A stretch of DNA of 64,000 nt from Vitellaria paradoxa. Its lineage: Eukaryota; Streptophyta; Magnoliopsida; Ericales; Sapotaceae. The stretch lies in assembly GCA_019916065.1 (NCBI GenBank), contig CM034236.1, forward strand, positions 20,601,508 to 20,665,507, read 5' to 3'. Position numbers and translations under genes: made by a program. The notes beneath the pieces were generated by a model. The model made no database searches. It saw only the letters and a program-made list of their open reading frames with translations, and was not told the origin of the DNA. Below, piece after piece: positions 45,356 through 57,204 of this stretch (the stretch's first letter is position 1; every line of letters starts with the position of its first letter).

Positions 45356-47215
45356 CACATCATTGCCGACCAAACTAATTTTTTTTTATTTTTCCGATTT
45401 TTGTTAAGTTTTATCTTAATTTACTCTGCCGTTGCTCTCGTTTTTCAGGTATATTTTATTTTTACTATTTTTGGTTTTATTTTGGTGTATATATATGCTG
45501 TTTTAGGATTTTGCTAAAATATGTTGGAAGATGTTGAAATATTTTGGGGTTTTTTTTTGTTTGAGTTGATTGTTTTTTTTTTTTTTTTTTTGGCTATTGA
45601 AACTATTGGAGTACTGTTAATCATACACTACTTTTAGTTATATTTGAAGTACTATTTTTTTTGTTTGAATATTGGAACTATTTTTTTTGGTATATCTGTT
45701 CAAACTATTGGTATATTTTTGTAATGTTTTTTGTTCAAATTACTATTGTGAACACTGCTCTGTCGTGAAAATTGTTGATTTTTATTTTTATTGGCATCTT
45801 ATATATTGTTTTTGGCATTTTTGTTTTTGTTTTTTTGTTTTTTTTGTGTTTTTATTGTTGATTAATTAAATGTGTTTGGTTTTTATAATTATGTTATTAG
45901 ACTATTTTTTATATTAATATTGGACTGATTTTTTGTAATGTTGAATAAATTGTTAGAATTTTGGGTAATTTTAAAGTCACTAGAAATTATATTAATGTCA
46001 AAGTCAATTTTTAAATTGCAAAGTGTGTAGCTTGAAATTAAATTAATTGAATTTATAATAATATAATATTGAATTAATTAGGAAATTGACCATAACATTA
46101 TAACATTAATAAAAAAATAAAAGGATAATAAAATAACTAATATTAAGAAAATAATAATTTTGCTAAATTAATGACACAATGGTAATAATTATAAAATTGA
46201 GTGAGTTAAAATAATAAAGATATTATTATTTGAAATATCAAATAATAATTTGATTAATATCATAATAACTAAATAAATTAATAAATAAATTATAATATTA
46301 AATAAATTTTAACATTAGTTAAATTAAGTTATAATAATAATTATAATATTATATAATTATATTAAAGATAATATTATTATTTAAATTGATATCATTAATA
46401 TTATTATGGTAACGGCAATAATAATATTTAATAAGGTGAAATTAATAAAGATATTATTATATAAAATGTTAGATAATAATTTATAGCATTAAATTATAAT
46501 ATGAAATTAATAAATTATAATATTAAATTAGTTAAAACATAATACTAAATTATAATATTAAAAATACTAAAATTATTTAAATTGATATGATTACTATTAT
46601 TATCCTAATGGCAACAATAATATTCAATAAAATTATAATAAAATAATAATATGAATTGAATTATAATAAATTAGTTAATATTATAATAACTAAATAAATT
46701 ATTGGGTCCAATCGCATCCAATATTTATTGCTTGACCCAATCCAAGTATATAATAATAGTATTTTAATATTAAATTATCATTTAAATTAGTTAAATTAAA
46801 ACATTAAATTATAACATGAAAAGTATTAAATAATAATATTAAAAACACTAAAATTATATAATGATAAAATATTATTATTAGTTAGGATATTAAGTAACAA
46901 ATTGTAGTGTTAAATTATAATACTAAATTATAATGTTCCATTGGTTAAATTATAATATGAAACTATAATAATATTGTTTAAATTGATATTAATAATGTTA
47001 TTATCCTGATAGCAACAATAATAATATTACATTAGTTAACAAAAATATTATTATCATATAAAATATTAAATAATAAATTGTAGTATTAAATTATAATGTT
47101 ACATTAGGCAAATTATAATAATATTTATATTAATTTATAATAAAATTAATAATAATAACATCATAACATAATATAATGTAATTAAGTTATAATAAAATTA
47201 ATAATGATGATGATG
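45356..47215. other. T-rich then A/T-only region of CACTA element 3, no gene
   Basis: 45370-45930 is T-rich with T runs (for example 45570-45591); the open frames there code for low-complexity Phe/Leu/Val strings. 46000-47215 is built from taataatatt/aaattataat words, without a clear period. Confidence 0.6.
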
Positions 47216-48870
47216 ATGATAACAATAATAGCGTAATACAATCCAATATTAATAATATTAGAAAATTAGGAAAAATAATAGTGTTATAATAGTGTAATTA
47301 GTTAACTAGTAATATTAAATTATAATAGTTAATTAGTAATAGTTAATTAATCGTAATTAATTAGTTAGATTAATAACTAATACACAAATCCTTAATCTTA
47401 GTTGGGCCCAATCCAATATCTTTCTTGGGTCCAATCCAATTAAATGTTAATAATATAAAAAAATTAGGTAAAATAATAATATTATAATATTATAATTAAA
47501 TAATTAGTAATAGTTAATTAATAGTATTTAATTAGTTAAATTCATAATTAATACACAAACCATTAATCTTACTTGAGCCCAATCTAGTATCTTTCCTGAG
47601 CCCAATTCAATCAAATATTAATAATATAATAAAATTAGGTAAAATAATAATATTATCATATTATAATTAGGTAATTAGTAATAGTTAATTAATAGTATTT
47701 AATTAGTTAAATTCATAACTAATATACAAACCCCTAATATACAAACCTCTAATCTTACGCAGGCCCAATTCAATATATTTCTTGGGTCCCATCCAATCAA
47801 ATATTAATAATATAAGAAAGTTAGGTAAAATAATAATATTATAATATTATAATTAGGCAATTAATGATAATTAATTAACAATATTTAAGTAGTTAAATTA
47901 ATAACTAATACACAAATCCTTAATCTTACTTAAACCCAATCCAATATCTTTCTTGTACTCAATCCAATCTAATATTAATAATAATTAGAAAATTAGGTAA
48001 AATAATAATATTATAATATTATAATTAATTACTTAGTAACAGCGAATTAATAATATTTAATTAGTTCAATTCACAGCTAATACACAAACCTCTAATCTTA
48101 CATGGTCTTAATCCAATATCGTACTAAGGGCCAATCTAACCTGATATTAATAATAGTTATAAAATTAGGTAAAATAATAATATTACAATATTATATTTGA
48201 TTAATTAGCAATAGTTAATTAATAATATTTAATTAGTTAAATTCATAACTAATACACAACTCTCTAATCTTACTTAGGCCCAATCAAATATCTTTCTTAG
48301 GCCCAATCAAATCAAATATTAATAATGTAAGAAAATTAGGAAAAATAATAATGTTATAATATTATAATTAGGTAATTAATAATAGTTAGTTAATAATATT
48401 TAATTAGTTAAATTAATAGCTAATAGACAAACTCGTAATATTACTTGGACTTAATCCAACATCTTACTTGGACCTAATCAAATATCTTTCTTAAGCCCGA
48501 TCAAATCAAATATTAATAATGTAAGAAAATTAGGTAAAATAATAATATTATAATATTATAATTAGATAATTAATAATAGTATTTAATTAGTTAAATTAAC
48601 AGCTAATGCACAAACCCTTAATATTATTTGTGCTCAATCTAATATCTTACTTGGGCCCAATGCAATCTAATATTAATATTCTAAGGATATTAGGTAAATA
48701 ATAATATTATAATATTATAACTAGGTAATTAATAATATTAAATTAATAATATTTAGTTAGTTAAATTAATAGTTAATACACAAACCCCTAGTCTTACTTG
48801 AGCCCAATCCAATTCAATACTAATACTATAAGAAAATTAGGTAAAATAGTAATGTAATAATATTATAATT
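47216..48870 (+). repeat. 171-bp tandem array inside CACTA element 3
   Basis: The landmark (ac)acaaa.cc.taatctta, followed by (t)gggcccaatccaat and attaataat, recurs at 47382, 47553, 47739, 47910, 48082, 48254, 48425, 48608 and 48778. Spacings are 171, 186, 171, 172, 172, 171, 183 and 170 bp. The 186-bp unit has a 15-bp local duplication and the 183-bp unit an insertion with a repeated aatccaacatctta-like phrase. About nine units. No ORF. Confidence 0.9.
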
Positions 48871-49102
48871 AAGTATTAATAATATTAAATGATAATAATA
48901 GTAGAAATAGTAATAATAATATTAATTATAAGAAGCAATATTAAATTATAATCTTAGGAATAATATTATAATAAATTAATAATATTACGTGAGTCCAATC
49001 AAAATTATTACTTTAGCTCAATCCAATCTAATAATATTACTTGGGCTGATCCTATTCAATCCAAATCCAATCCAATTTAATTCAAATCCAAGTTTATTAT
49101 AA

Positions 49103-49275
49103 GTTAGGAAATAAAGAGAAACTTAGAACTGTTTTACTTTATTTTAAGTTAGGAAACTAAGAGAAATTTAGAACTCCTTTACTTTGCTCTAAGTCAGGAA
49201 ACAAAGAGAAACTTAAAACTTCTTTACTTTAGTAGGAAACAAAGAGAAACTTAGAACTATTTTACTTTATTCATT
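49103..49275 (+). repeat. 45-bp tandem repeat, 4 copies
   Basis: gttaggaaa.aaagagaaac followed by ttagaact..tttacttt starts at 49103, 49148, 49193 and 49232 (last unit shortened). Lies between the 171-bp array and tnp2. Confidence 0.88.
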
Positions 49276-49789
49276 TGCACGCATATTAGTGAAACTTAGA
49301 TTTGTTCAAGAATCTTGTATGTCACCTGTTTGGTCATCCTTGGGTGACAGATTAGTTCTTTGACCAGGTTCATCATTCTTTTAATGAACACGTGAGATTA
49401 ACGTACGTGATTCTTGAATTGTCCAGTTCAGACAGTTTGGAAATGCAACTATCCATCTTGTCTTCAACAACTCATGTAATGTCCCATGTTAGATGGAGTT
49501 TTAGTTGATGTCCTGTGGTTCTCTGGGTGCATACACAGAGTATGACTAGTTTTGTGTTTGCGTTGTATACTTGGAGAACCACACAGACATGCTACCAAAA
49601 TTTTGTCTAATCAGGGGACAAAAGCATTGAGTTTTGACTGCAAGTTGGATTGTATATTCTCGAATAGGATAGGACCAACCACCCTGTAGTAAGAAGGTGA
49701 AGTTTATGACTAGACGCTTTGCATATTGCACGATCCTTTAGGCTAATCGTTCATCTTCATTTCGGGACTTTGCAGAAATAGTTAGCGAG

Positions 49790-52700
49790 ATGGATAATAG
49801 TTAGATTGATTTGCTAAATAGGATGTCTACAGAATATATAGAGGGGATTAATTAGTTCATTGCATTCACCAATGGGCTTCACAACAAGAACATTAGCTGT
49901 CCCCATAGAAAGTGCATGAAACAGTATTATTAGATATGGGAGCTCGTCAGGGAGCATCTAATTTGTAATGGATTCTTGAAGCAATATAAGTACTGGACTC
50001 TCTATGGGGAAGAGTATATCCCCTCTCACTGGGAGGAAACCATTAGGATGGAGGCCAAGGCTACGGAGGAGGCTGATCCAATACTCGCGATGATAGTTGA
50101 TATCATATATGGATTGGCACTTGAAAACACAGGCTGCGATACTTGATCTGATAGGTACGAGTAATCTTCGCTCGGGTGCAGATGACGAAACCTTCAGACA
50201 TTTTAAAATAGTCGACGATGTGTAGGCAAAATTATATCCTAGATGAAACAATTTTAGTAAATTGTCATTTATCGTCAAGCTGTTACATTTGAAGGCATTA
50301 AATCAGTAGTCGAATACATTGTTCGACGTGTTACTATAGTTGTTATACAAAGTTCTACCATCGGGAGCAAAGCTTGCTGATTCATACTACTAGGCTCGCA
50401 AGCTAATTGAAATCTAGGATTTACGTATAAGACTCTAGATGCATGTCTAAACAACTGTATGTTGTTTTGGAATGAGAATACCCACCTTGATACGTGCACC
50501 GTGTGTCAGATTTTGGGGTGAAAGGATCTCAGGGGTGGCCAGGATCATGAGAACACTTCGGGTGTTTTAAACTATAGTAAGCTTATAGTAAGTTTGTGGC
50601 TGTAAGGTAAGTATGCTATTTCCTACTTAAACTAAGATTGAATAGACTTTTCGTGTCCTTCACAATTTTTAAACTGATGAGATGACATACCAAGAATAGT
50701 AGGGAAGACGAGAAGTTATCCCATCTAGCAAACTCACTGGCGTGGAAGGATTTTGATCGAAGACACCCCGAATTTATTGCTGATAGTCATAGTGTACGCC
50801 TTCACTTGGCTACAAATGAATTTAGCCTATTTAGGGCTAAGACTAGGGCAAATCACAATAGGTAGCCTGTGCTATTGGTTTCGTATAATCTTTCCACCCT
50901 GCCTGTGTATGAGCAACCTTTTCTGGTCTTATCGACATTGATTGATGGACCAAAAGGTCCTGAGGATAAGAAAAACGTGTATATGTAGCCTTTAATTAAA
51001 GAGCTTAATGAATTATGGGCTGAACGTGTGATAACATTTGATTCTAAAGGAAATGAAACGATTAGACTCCAGACAGCATTACCCTGGACAATCAATGACT
51101 TTTTCGCATATGCTAAGTTGTCTGGTTGGAGTACGAAAGGGGAGTTTGCGTGTCTTTCTGCAACTAGAGCAAAAGTTAACCTGGCCAAAGCACGGCAAAA
51201 AATGAGCATACATGGGTCACAAATGCTTCCTACCTCTGTTGTATGGGTTCAAGAGGGATAGAGTCTCATTTGGTGACACTCGGGAGTATGGTCCGGCACC
51301 ACAGACAATAACTTGGTTGATTTGTTGGCTTAGATTGAGTAGGGCAAATACGAATAGTGTATGATTTTCAGGATCTGTTGGCCTCCCCGCTAGCATTTTT
51401 CTGAGTGTAAATAGGAACTAAAGTAGTAATTAGTATAAGAAAAGTATATTCTGCGAGTTACCTTACTGGAAAGATAACATACTGAGGCACAACTTGGATG
51501 TCATACACATCGACAAGAATGTTTGCAATAATATATTGTGGACCATCCTTGGTATTAAGGGGAAGTCAAAGGACAATGCCAATGCTCGATGTAATTTGCA
51601 GGAGATGGGGTTGAGAACCCTATTGCACTTGCAGGAGAGTGAGTCTAACAAGGCATACATGTCACCTGCACACAGTACACAATGAGCAAAAAAGAAAATG
51701 ATGCCTTTCTATCAATCCTGAAGGATGTTAAGGTGCTTGATGGGCATTGCTCTACTATTTCCAAATGAGTAAACATGAAAGAAAGGACGTTACAGGTTTT
51801 GAAGAGTCATGACAATCACGTTCTCATTCAACAATTATTGCCTATAGCAGTAAGGAATCGTCTGCCTAAGAAGGTGGTGGAGCCATTGATCGAGGTTAGT
51901 AACTTCTTCAAATAGCTGCATTACAGAGTTCTCCATACAGAAGAGAATGCCCACCTTGATACGTGCACCGTGTGTCAGATTTTGGGGTGGAATGATCTCA
52001 GGGGTGGCCAGGATCATGAGAACACTTCGGGTGTTTTAAACTATAGTAAGCTTATAGTAAGTTTGTGGCTGTAAGGTAAGTATGCTATTTCCTACTTAAA
52101 CTAAGATTGAAGAGACTTTTCATGTCCTCCACAATTTTTAAACTGATGAGATGACATACCAAGAATAGTAGGGAAGACGAGAAGTTATCCCATCTAGCAA
52201 ACTCACTAGCGTGGAAGGATTTTGATCGAAGACAACCCGAATTTACTGCTAATAGTCGTAGTGTACGCCTTCGCTTGGCTACAAATGAATTTAGCCTATT
52301 TAGGGCTAAGACTAGGGCAAATCACAATAGGTAGCCTGTGCTGTTGGTTTCGTATAATCTTTCCACCCTGCCTGTGTATGAGCAACCTTTTCTGGTCTTA
52401 TCGACATTGATTGATGGACCAAAAGGTCCTGAGGATAAGAAAAACGTGTATATGTAGCCTTTAATTAAAGAGCTTAATGAATTATGGGCTGAACGTGTGA
52501 TAACATTTGATTTTAAAGGAAATGAAACGATTAGACTCCAGACAGCATTACCCTGGACAATCAATGACTTTTTCACATATGCTAACTTGTCTAGTTGGAG
52601 CACGAAAGGGGAGTTTGCGTGTCTTTCTGCAACTAGAGCAAAAAGTTAACCTGGCCAAAGCACAAAAAATGAGCATACATGGGTCACAAATGCTTCCTAC

Positions 52701-54702
52701 CTCTGTTGTATGGGTTCAAGAGGGATAGAGTCTCATTTGACGACACTCGGGAGTATGGTCCGGCACCACAGACAATAACTGGGTTGATTTGTTGGCTTAG
52801 ATTGAGTAGGGCAAATACGAATAGTGTATGATTTTCAGGATCTGTTGGCCTCCCCGCTGGCATTTTTTCGAGTGTAAATAGGAACTAAAGTAATAATTAG
52901 TAGAAGAAAAGTATATTCTGTGAGTTACTTTACTGGAAAGATAACATACTGAGGCACAACTTGGATGTCATACACATCGACAAGAATGTTTGCAATAATA
53001 TATTGTGGACCATCCTTGGTATTAAGGGGAAGTCAAAGGACAATGCCAATGCTCGATGTAATTTGCAGGAGATGGGGTTGAGAACCCTATTTCACTTGCA
53101 AGAGAGTGAGTCTAACAAGGCATACATGTCACCTGCACACAGTACACAATGAGCAAAAAAGAAAATGATGCCTTTCTATCAATCCTGAAGGATGTTAAGG
53201 TGCTTGATGGGCATTGCTCTACTATTTCCAAATGAGTAAACATGAAAGAAAGGACGTTACAGGGTTTGAAGAGTCATGACAATCACGTTCTCATTCAACA
53301 ATTATTGCCTATAGTAGTAAGGAATCGTCTGCCTAAGAAGGTGGTGGAGCCATTGATCGAGGTTAGTAACTTCTTCAAATAGCTACATTACAGAGTTCTC
53401 CATACAGAATATTTGAAAGGTCTGTAAGAGAGGATTGCTTTGACACTATGCCATCTGGAGAAAAGTTTTCCACCGACTTTTTTCAATATGACGGTTCATT
53501 TGACCATATACTTAACTGATGAAGCCTAGCTTGGTGGCCCTGATCAATTTAGGTGGAAGTATTCGATCAAGAGGTACATACACAAATTAAAGAGGTAAGT
53601 GCATAACAAAGTTCGACCAAAGACATCAATAGCTAAGGGTTATTTGATGGATGAGTGCACCAATTTTTATGCTACATATCTTAACAACGATGTCCAAACA
53701 AAGTTAACTAGGCTAGAGCGGATAAATGAAAGTCCTATTGAAGAGGGCACATCATTTGATCTTATCCACATTAAGTAGATCCAAGCTCATCGGTTCATGC
53801 TCTTCAACACCCAATCAATTGTGCCATTGACTTAGTGAGTCATTTCCCTTATAGAGAGTAAATTCTGCAACACTTGTAATAATTATCGTGCCTCTTGGCA
53901 ACATAATTTGATTGGTATTACAGGAGATACGTAAATGAGTTGAACTAGGACATGCCTCATGCAACAAATAGTCAAATTCAGATGTCCCATTATCAATCTT
54001 TTCATGAGTGGTTCAAGAATTACATGAGTATTACATATTTAGATGAATTTTTATATGTCCTATTGTATTTTCTTTAAATTTGTATTCAATTAATATGTGA
54101 ACTGCGTAGGTTTACAATTTACAAAGCACTAGCGATCTTACTTTGATCGATGAAATGAACTAGTTAGCTGTTGGTCCTTATACAACAACCTAACATTACA
54201 TAACTTGCAACATTAGTGGGTTTTGATTTTGCATCAAGCAAGCAAACAATGGATGGGCTACGTAAAATAGTGGCATTGGTTGTCCATCCACTATTGCCAA
54301 TTGAACGATATTATTGAAGTAGTATATAATCGAGTTTAAGATTTATATTGTTCAAGTATAACTAAGCTAATCTAATCCGTGGGGTTAAAACAGATAAGTA
54401 CCTGTTTAAATTGAAAAACTTTAACAATTTTTATACTAGGATGCGCGAATACAATATGACCCCTACATACAGGAGTCAATAGCAGAAAAAGTTTATTATG
54501 TTGGAGATTGAGTCAATCCTAACTGGCAAATTGCAATTAAAATGCCAAGAAGGGGAGTGTATCAGATCGAATGCGATGAGCTAGATATTAATGCATTTGC
54601 CCAATAAGTTATTGATCAGGATGTAATCATCCAACTTGAAGACGATGTTAATTGGATTAAGAAGATGGTCAAAGGAGATACTGTTAACTTACATGACTAA
54701 TA
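49790..54702 (+). pseudogene. TNP2-type CACTA transposase pseudogene, with internal duplication
   Basis: Start ATG at 49790 opens the transposase-associated domain (MSTEYIEGIN, HRKCMKQYY, LVREHLICNGFLKQYKYWTL; to about 50040). Then DACLNNCMLFWNENTHLDTC (about 50430-50495), a zinc-ligand segment. The core has LANSLAWKDFDRRHPEF (50728), YNLSTLPVYEQPFLVLSTLI and LPWTINDFFAYAKLSG (51082), GHKCFLPLLYGFKRD, then HNLDVMHIDKNVCNNILWTI (51490). After the duplicated stretch comes a DUF4218-like part (LCHLEKSFPPTFFNMTVHL, 53440; GYLMDECTNFYATYL, 53638). A DUF4216-like part (WQIAIKMPRRGVYQIE) is near 54520. Many TAG codons stand where Trp or Gln is expected. Intron limits are not certain. Confidence 0.87.
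50474..53408 (+). repeat. 1469-bp tandem duplication inside tnp2
   Basis: gagaat(a/g)cccaccttgatacg occurs at 50474 and 51943; all sequence to catacagaa (51942) recurs to 53409, with a constant offset of 1469 bp early on. Copies differ at only a few percent of positions (for example ggtgaaagg against ggtggaatg; a few small indels near 52640-52670). The junction is inside coding sequence, so the transposase core is present twice. Confidence 0.93.
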
Positions 54703-54782
54703 AAGGGTTGTATACTTTTATCCAAACAAAGTTTATTTAAATATTTATTTTTTTGGAATTATAATAAATCCATCTTGTGAAC

Positions 54783-56345
54783 ATGTATGCAGATATGTTC
54801 GGACACTCTAAAAGGAGATCTGATCCTCAGACGATGGCCGAGCGTCTTAGCATATCCTGTGCGGGCAGTATTTTGACTCATTAAACTTAATATTTTGTGT
54901 GCAACAGATTCTCCCACATCGAGTAAGCCTTCTAGGTCTGGCAGGGGGTCTTCGAAGGCATTACCACAGTGAAACTATGGGTTATAGTAGATGACCATGC
55001 AGTAGGATGACACGCCCCACTTGGTGAGCAAGGCCAGACGGTCCCTCATCTCTCAGATCAGACACATGGTCTAGAATCTAATTAGATTGCTTTCCCACTC
55101 GAAGTATTCGAGGGCCTCTGGGCTGAGATGTAGGTATCATAGTTTGCTTATATCGTACATGGTATCTGTGTTGAAACTTACAATATTAAACAATATACTG
55201 TAGTTTGTCTTTTTCAGGCTAATGTGGCTAGGATTCCTCCAGACTTCTAGAATATTTGCTACGGAAAGTGCCAAAAAATGTGGAAGGATCGTAAGAACAA
55301 AGTCAAGTCTACCTATTGAAAGGGCTATGAGATTGACCTTGGCATCATTCAGTGAGTCCCGTCGGGTGTCCTCTCTTACCAGTGGGCTGAGCTTGTCAGT
55401 TACTGATTGAGCAACGAGGCACGAGTGAGCAGATTTTGATCTAATTTTTTTCCTTAAATTTTTAAGTTATAAAGCGTAACTTACAAAAGCTACTTGATAA
55501 GAAATGAAAATAAGATGAGGCCGCGAGAAACTCGCGAAACCAAGGGTTGCAAAGCCTCGACCATAAGTAGGAGACCTCTCACTTTACACAAGTCTGTCAT
55601 GAGGTAAAATGTTAGCCTATCATGTAAAAATTTCATTTATTTTCATGTTATACGATAATAAACTATTAACATATAATTTGCCATTCAATAGTTGGGGAAG
55701 CAGGGCCAGTGGACTGATCGGATGGCCATGTGCTTACAAACCCACAATGAGTATTCATTGGAAGTTTAAGCTACATGGATAATTAATTTATATATTTTAG
55801 CCAATGAGCATGTTCAATTTTCCTTTACATAATTTAGTTACTTATTTTTCTTATCCATCTTGTCTCATTTCCCTTAGGATTAATTTTAAGCATGTCTAGC
55901 CGAGCTGTTGGCAGATGAGAGGGAGTTTGAGGCAAAAAGAGATGAGATATTCTTCTCTATCATTAGATGTGACGGCCACGAATACATGCTCACGCGAGGT
56001 GCGGGTATCCCACATCGGTCCATAGCATGAGCTGAGGCATCCTCCTAAGCTAGACACTGCAACCAAGACTTGCTTTAGACCCTCCGTGCAGAGATAGATG
56101 CGTGATAGCCATTGCTTTAGGTTGAGATAATGGTCGAGATGGAGAAGTGCTTATCTCAGAGTCAAAGCCATCCTCCCCATCCTCAAGTTAAAAATATTAA
56201 TTTTTGTATTTGTAACTAATTAAAATTTTATAAATTTATTTATTTATGTTTTGTTGTCAAGATTTCATTCGCTTATTGTTTCATTGTAGGATCCGGACGA
56301 TGGCGTCTGCCCTTCTGGATTGGACTAGGGTGATTCTGACTGGCA
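54783..56345 (+). pseudogene. TNPA-like second gene of CACTA element 3
   Basis: Begins after tnp2, where the second En/Spm gene normally lies. An ATG at 54783 reads MYADMFGHSKRRSDPQTMAE. Later come RIPPDF, KCQKMWKDRKNKVKSTY, KGYEIDLASFSES (55222-55360) and, after an intron-like gap, MRPRETRETKGCKASTISRR (55513) and LADEREFEAKRDEIFFSI (about 55906). The pattern 'W...K...NK...K..H..GS.SF' fits what I know of the plant transposase Ptta/En/Spm family, whose TNPA-type proteins bind subterminal repeats. Similarity is weak and the frame is broken; it may be another CACTA accessory ORF. Confidence 0.5.
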
Positions 56346-56654
56346 TATTTTGTGTTTTTGTACTTTGCTTTTCAAATTTTGTAAATTAATAGTTTATTTT
56401 TTTTGTGTACATTTGTATATAACAAATTTTATAATTAAATTTCATATTGTTTTGTTATATATATAAATGAACATTTTTGTTTTATTTTATTTACAAAATT
56501 TTTTATTACATGTGCAATTTAAATTATACCAAATTAAATTAATATAGAAATAAATATTTACAAATAAATAATATAAATAATAAATGAATTTAAAAAATTA
56601 ATAAATATAATTAATAAATTAATGAAAATTTTTTTAAAAAATTAAAAATCTTGT

Positions 56655-57060
56655 TGCAACCATCATAAGTAGTCGCTAATGAAAAATAATATTAAATCTA
56701 AAAAAATAATTAATAAAAAATATAAAATTCATACACTTTTGCGACCACTAGAGGCAGTCGCTAATAAAAAAAAAAAAAGCGGTCGCTAATATCTTCCCTT
56801 CAAATGACGGGGACTTGACGCAGAGTTCATGGGAAAGCATTAACGATTACTTCATTATATTAGCGACTGCTAAGTTCATGGGAAAGTATTAATGATTACT
56901 TTATTATATTAGCAACCGCCTCTAGCGGTTGCAAAAGCTCTCTACTTAAATGCATCAGCAGTTGCCACTATGGTCGCAAATACATAGCGGTCATTAATCG
57001 TTTTTAGCGACTACACAATTGCGACCCCTTCCCAACGGTCGCCAAGCGGCCACTACCCCC
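56655..57060 (-). repeat. Right subterminal repeats of CACTA element 3
   Basis: A dense set of gcgaccac, gcagtcgctaata, agcggtcgctaat, ttagcgactgc, agcaaccgc, ttttagcgactac, aagcggccac motifs in both orientations, ending close to the CACTA terminus. A 50-bp unit (aagttcatgggaaag.attaa.gattactt.attatattagc) is duplicated at 56826 and 56872. Confidence 0.85.
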
Positions 57061-57204
57061 TTTTAGTGGTTGCTAAAACCAACATTTCCAATAGTGACAG
57101 TTTCGATTAAGCAAATTTTCACGAATGTGCTAAATTCGAAAGGGCTCAAAGGACAAATGTGATCATGTAGTGCACATTATCATTGCTTTGCCAATCAGTT
57201 TAAA

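Larger units (their letters stand above)
44940..57096 (+). mobile_element. Near-complete CACTA (En/Spm) element, second family
   Basis: The right terminus at 57096 read on the minus strand is CACTATTGGAAATGTTGG. The left end near 44940 (TACTAGAAATATAAG) is a weaker match with the first C changed. Both ends are packed with subterminal copies of (t)tagcgac(c/t)gc / gcggtcgctaa in both orientations (44985-45170; 56655-57060), the expected TNPA-type binding repeats. Inside are a C/T-rich block, AT-rich DNA with a 171-bp array, tnp2 (49790-54702) and a tnpA-like region (54783-56345). About 12.2 kb. All frames are broken. No clear 3-bp TSD, given the uncertain left end. Confidence 0.8.

Noticed and set aside
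45254..45869. Two hydrophobic open frames that could pass for membrane proteins
   Set aside because: They come from T-rich low-complexity DNA inside a CACTA element and have no family resemblance.
47216..48870. CRISPR-like array
   Set aside because: Regular spacing, but whole units repeat rather than short repeats with unique spacers, and the context is a plant transposon.
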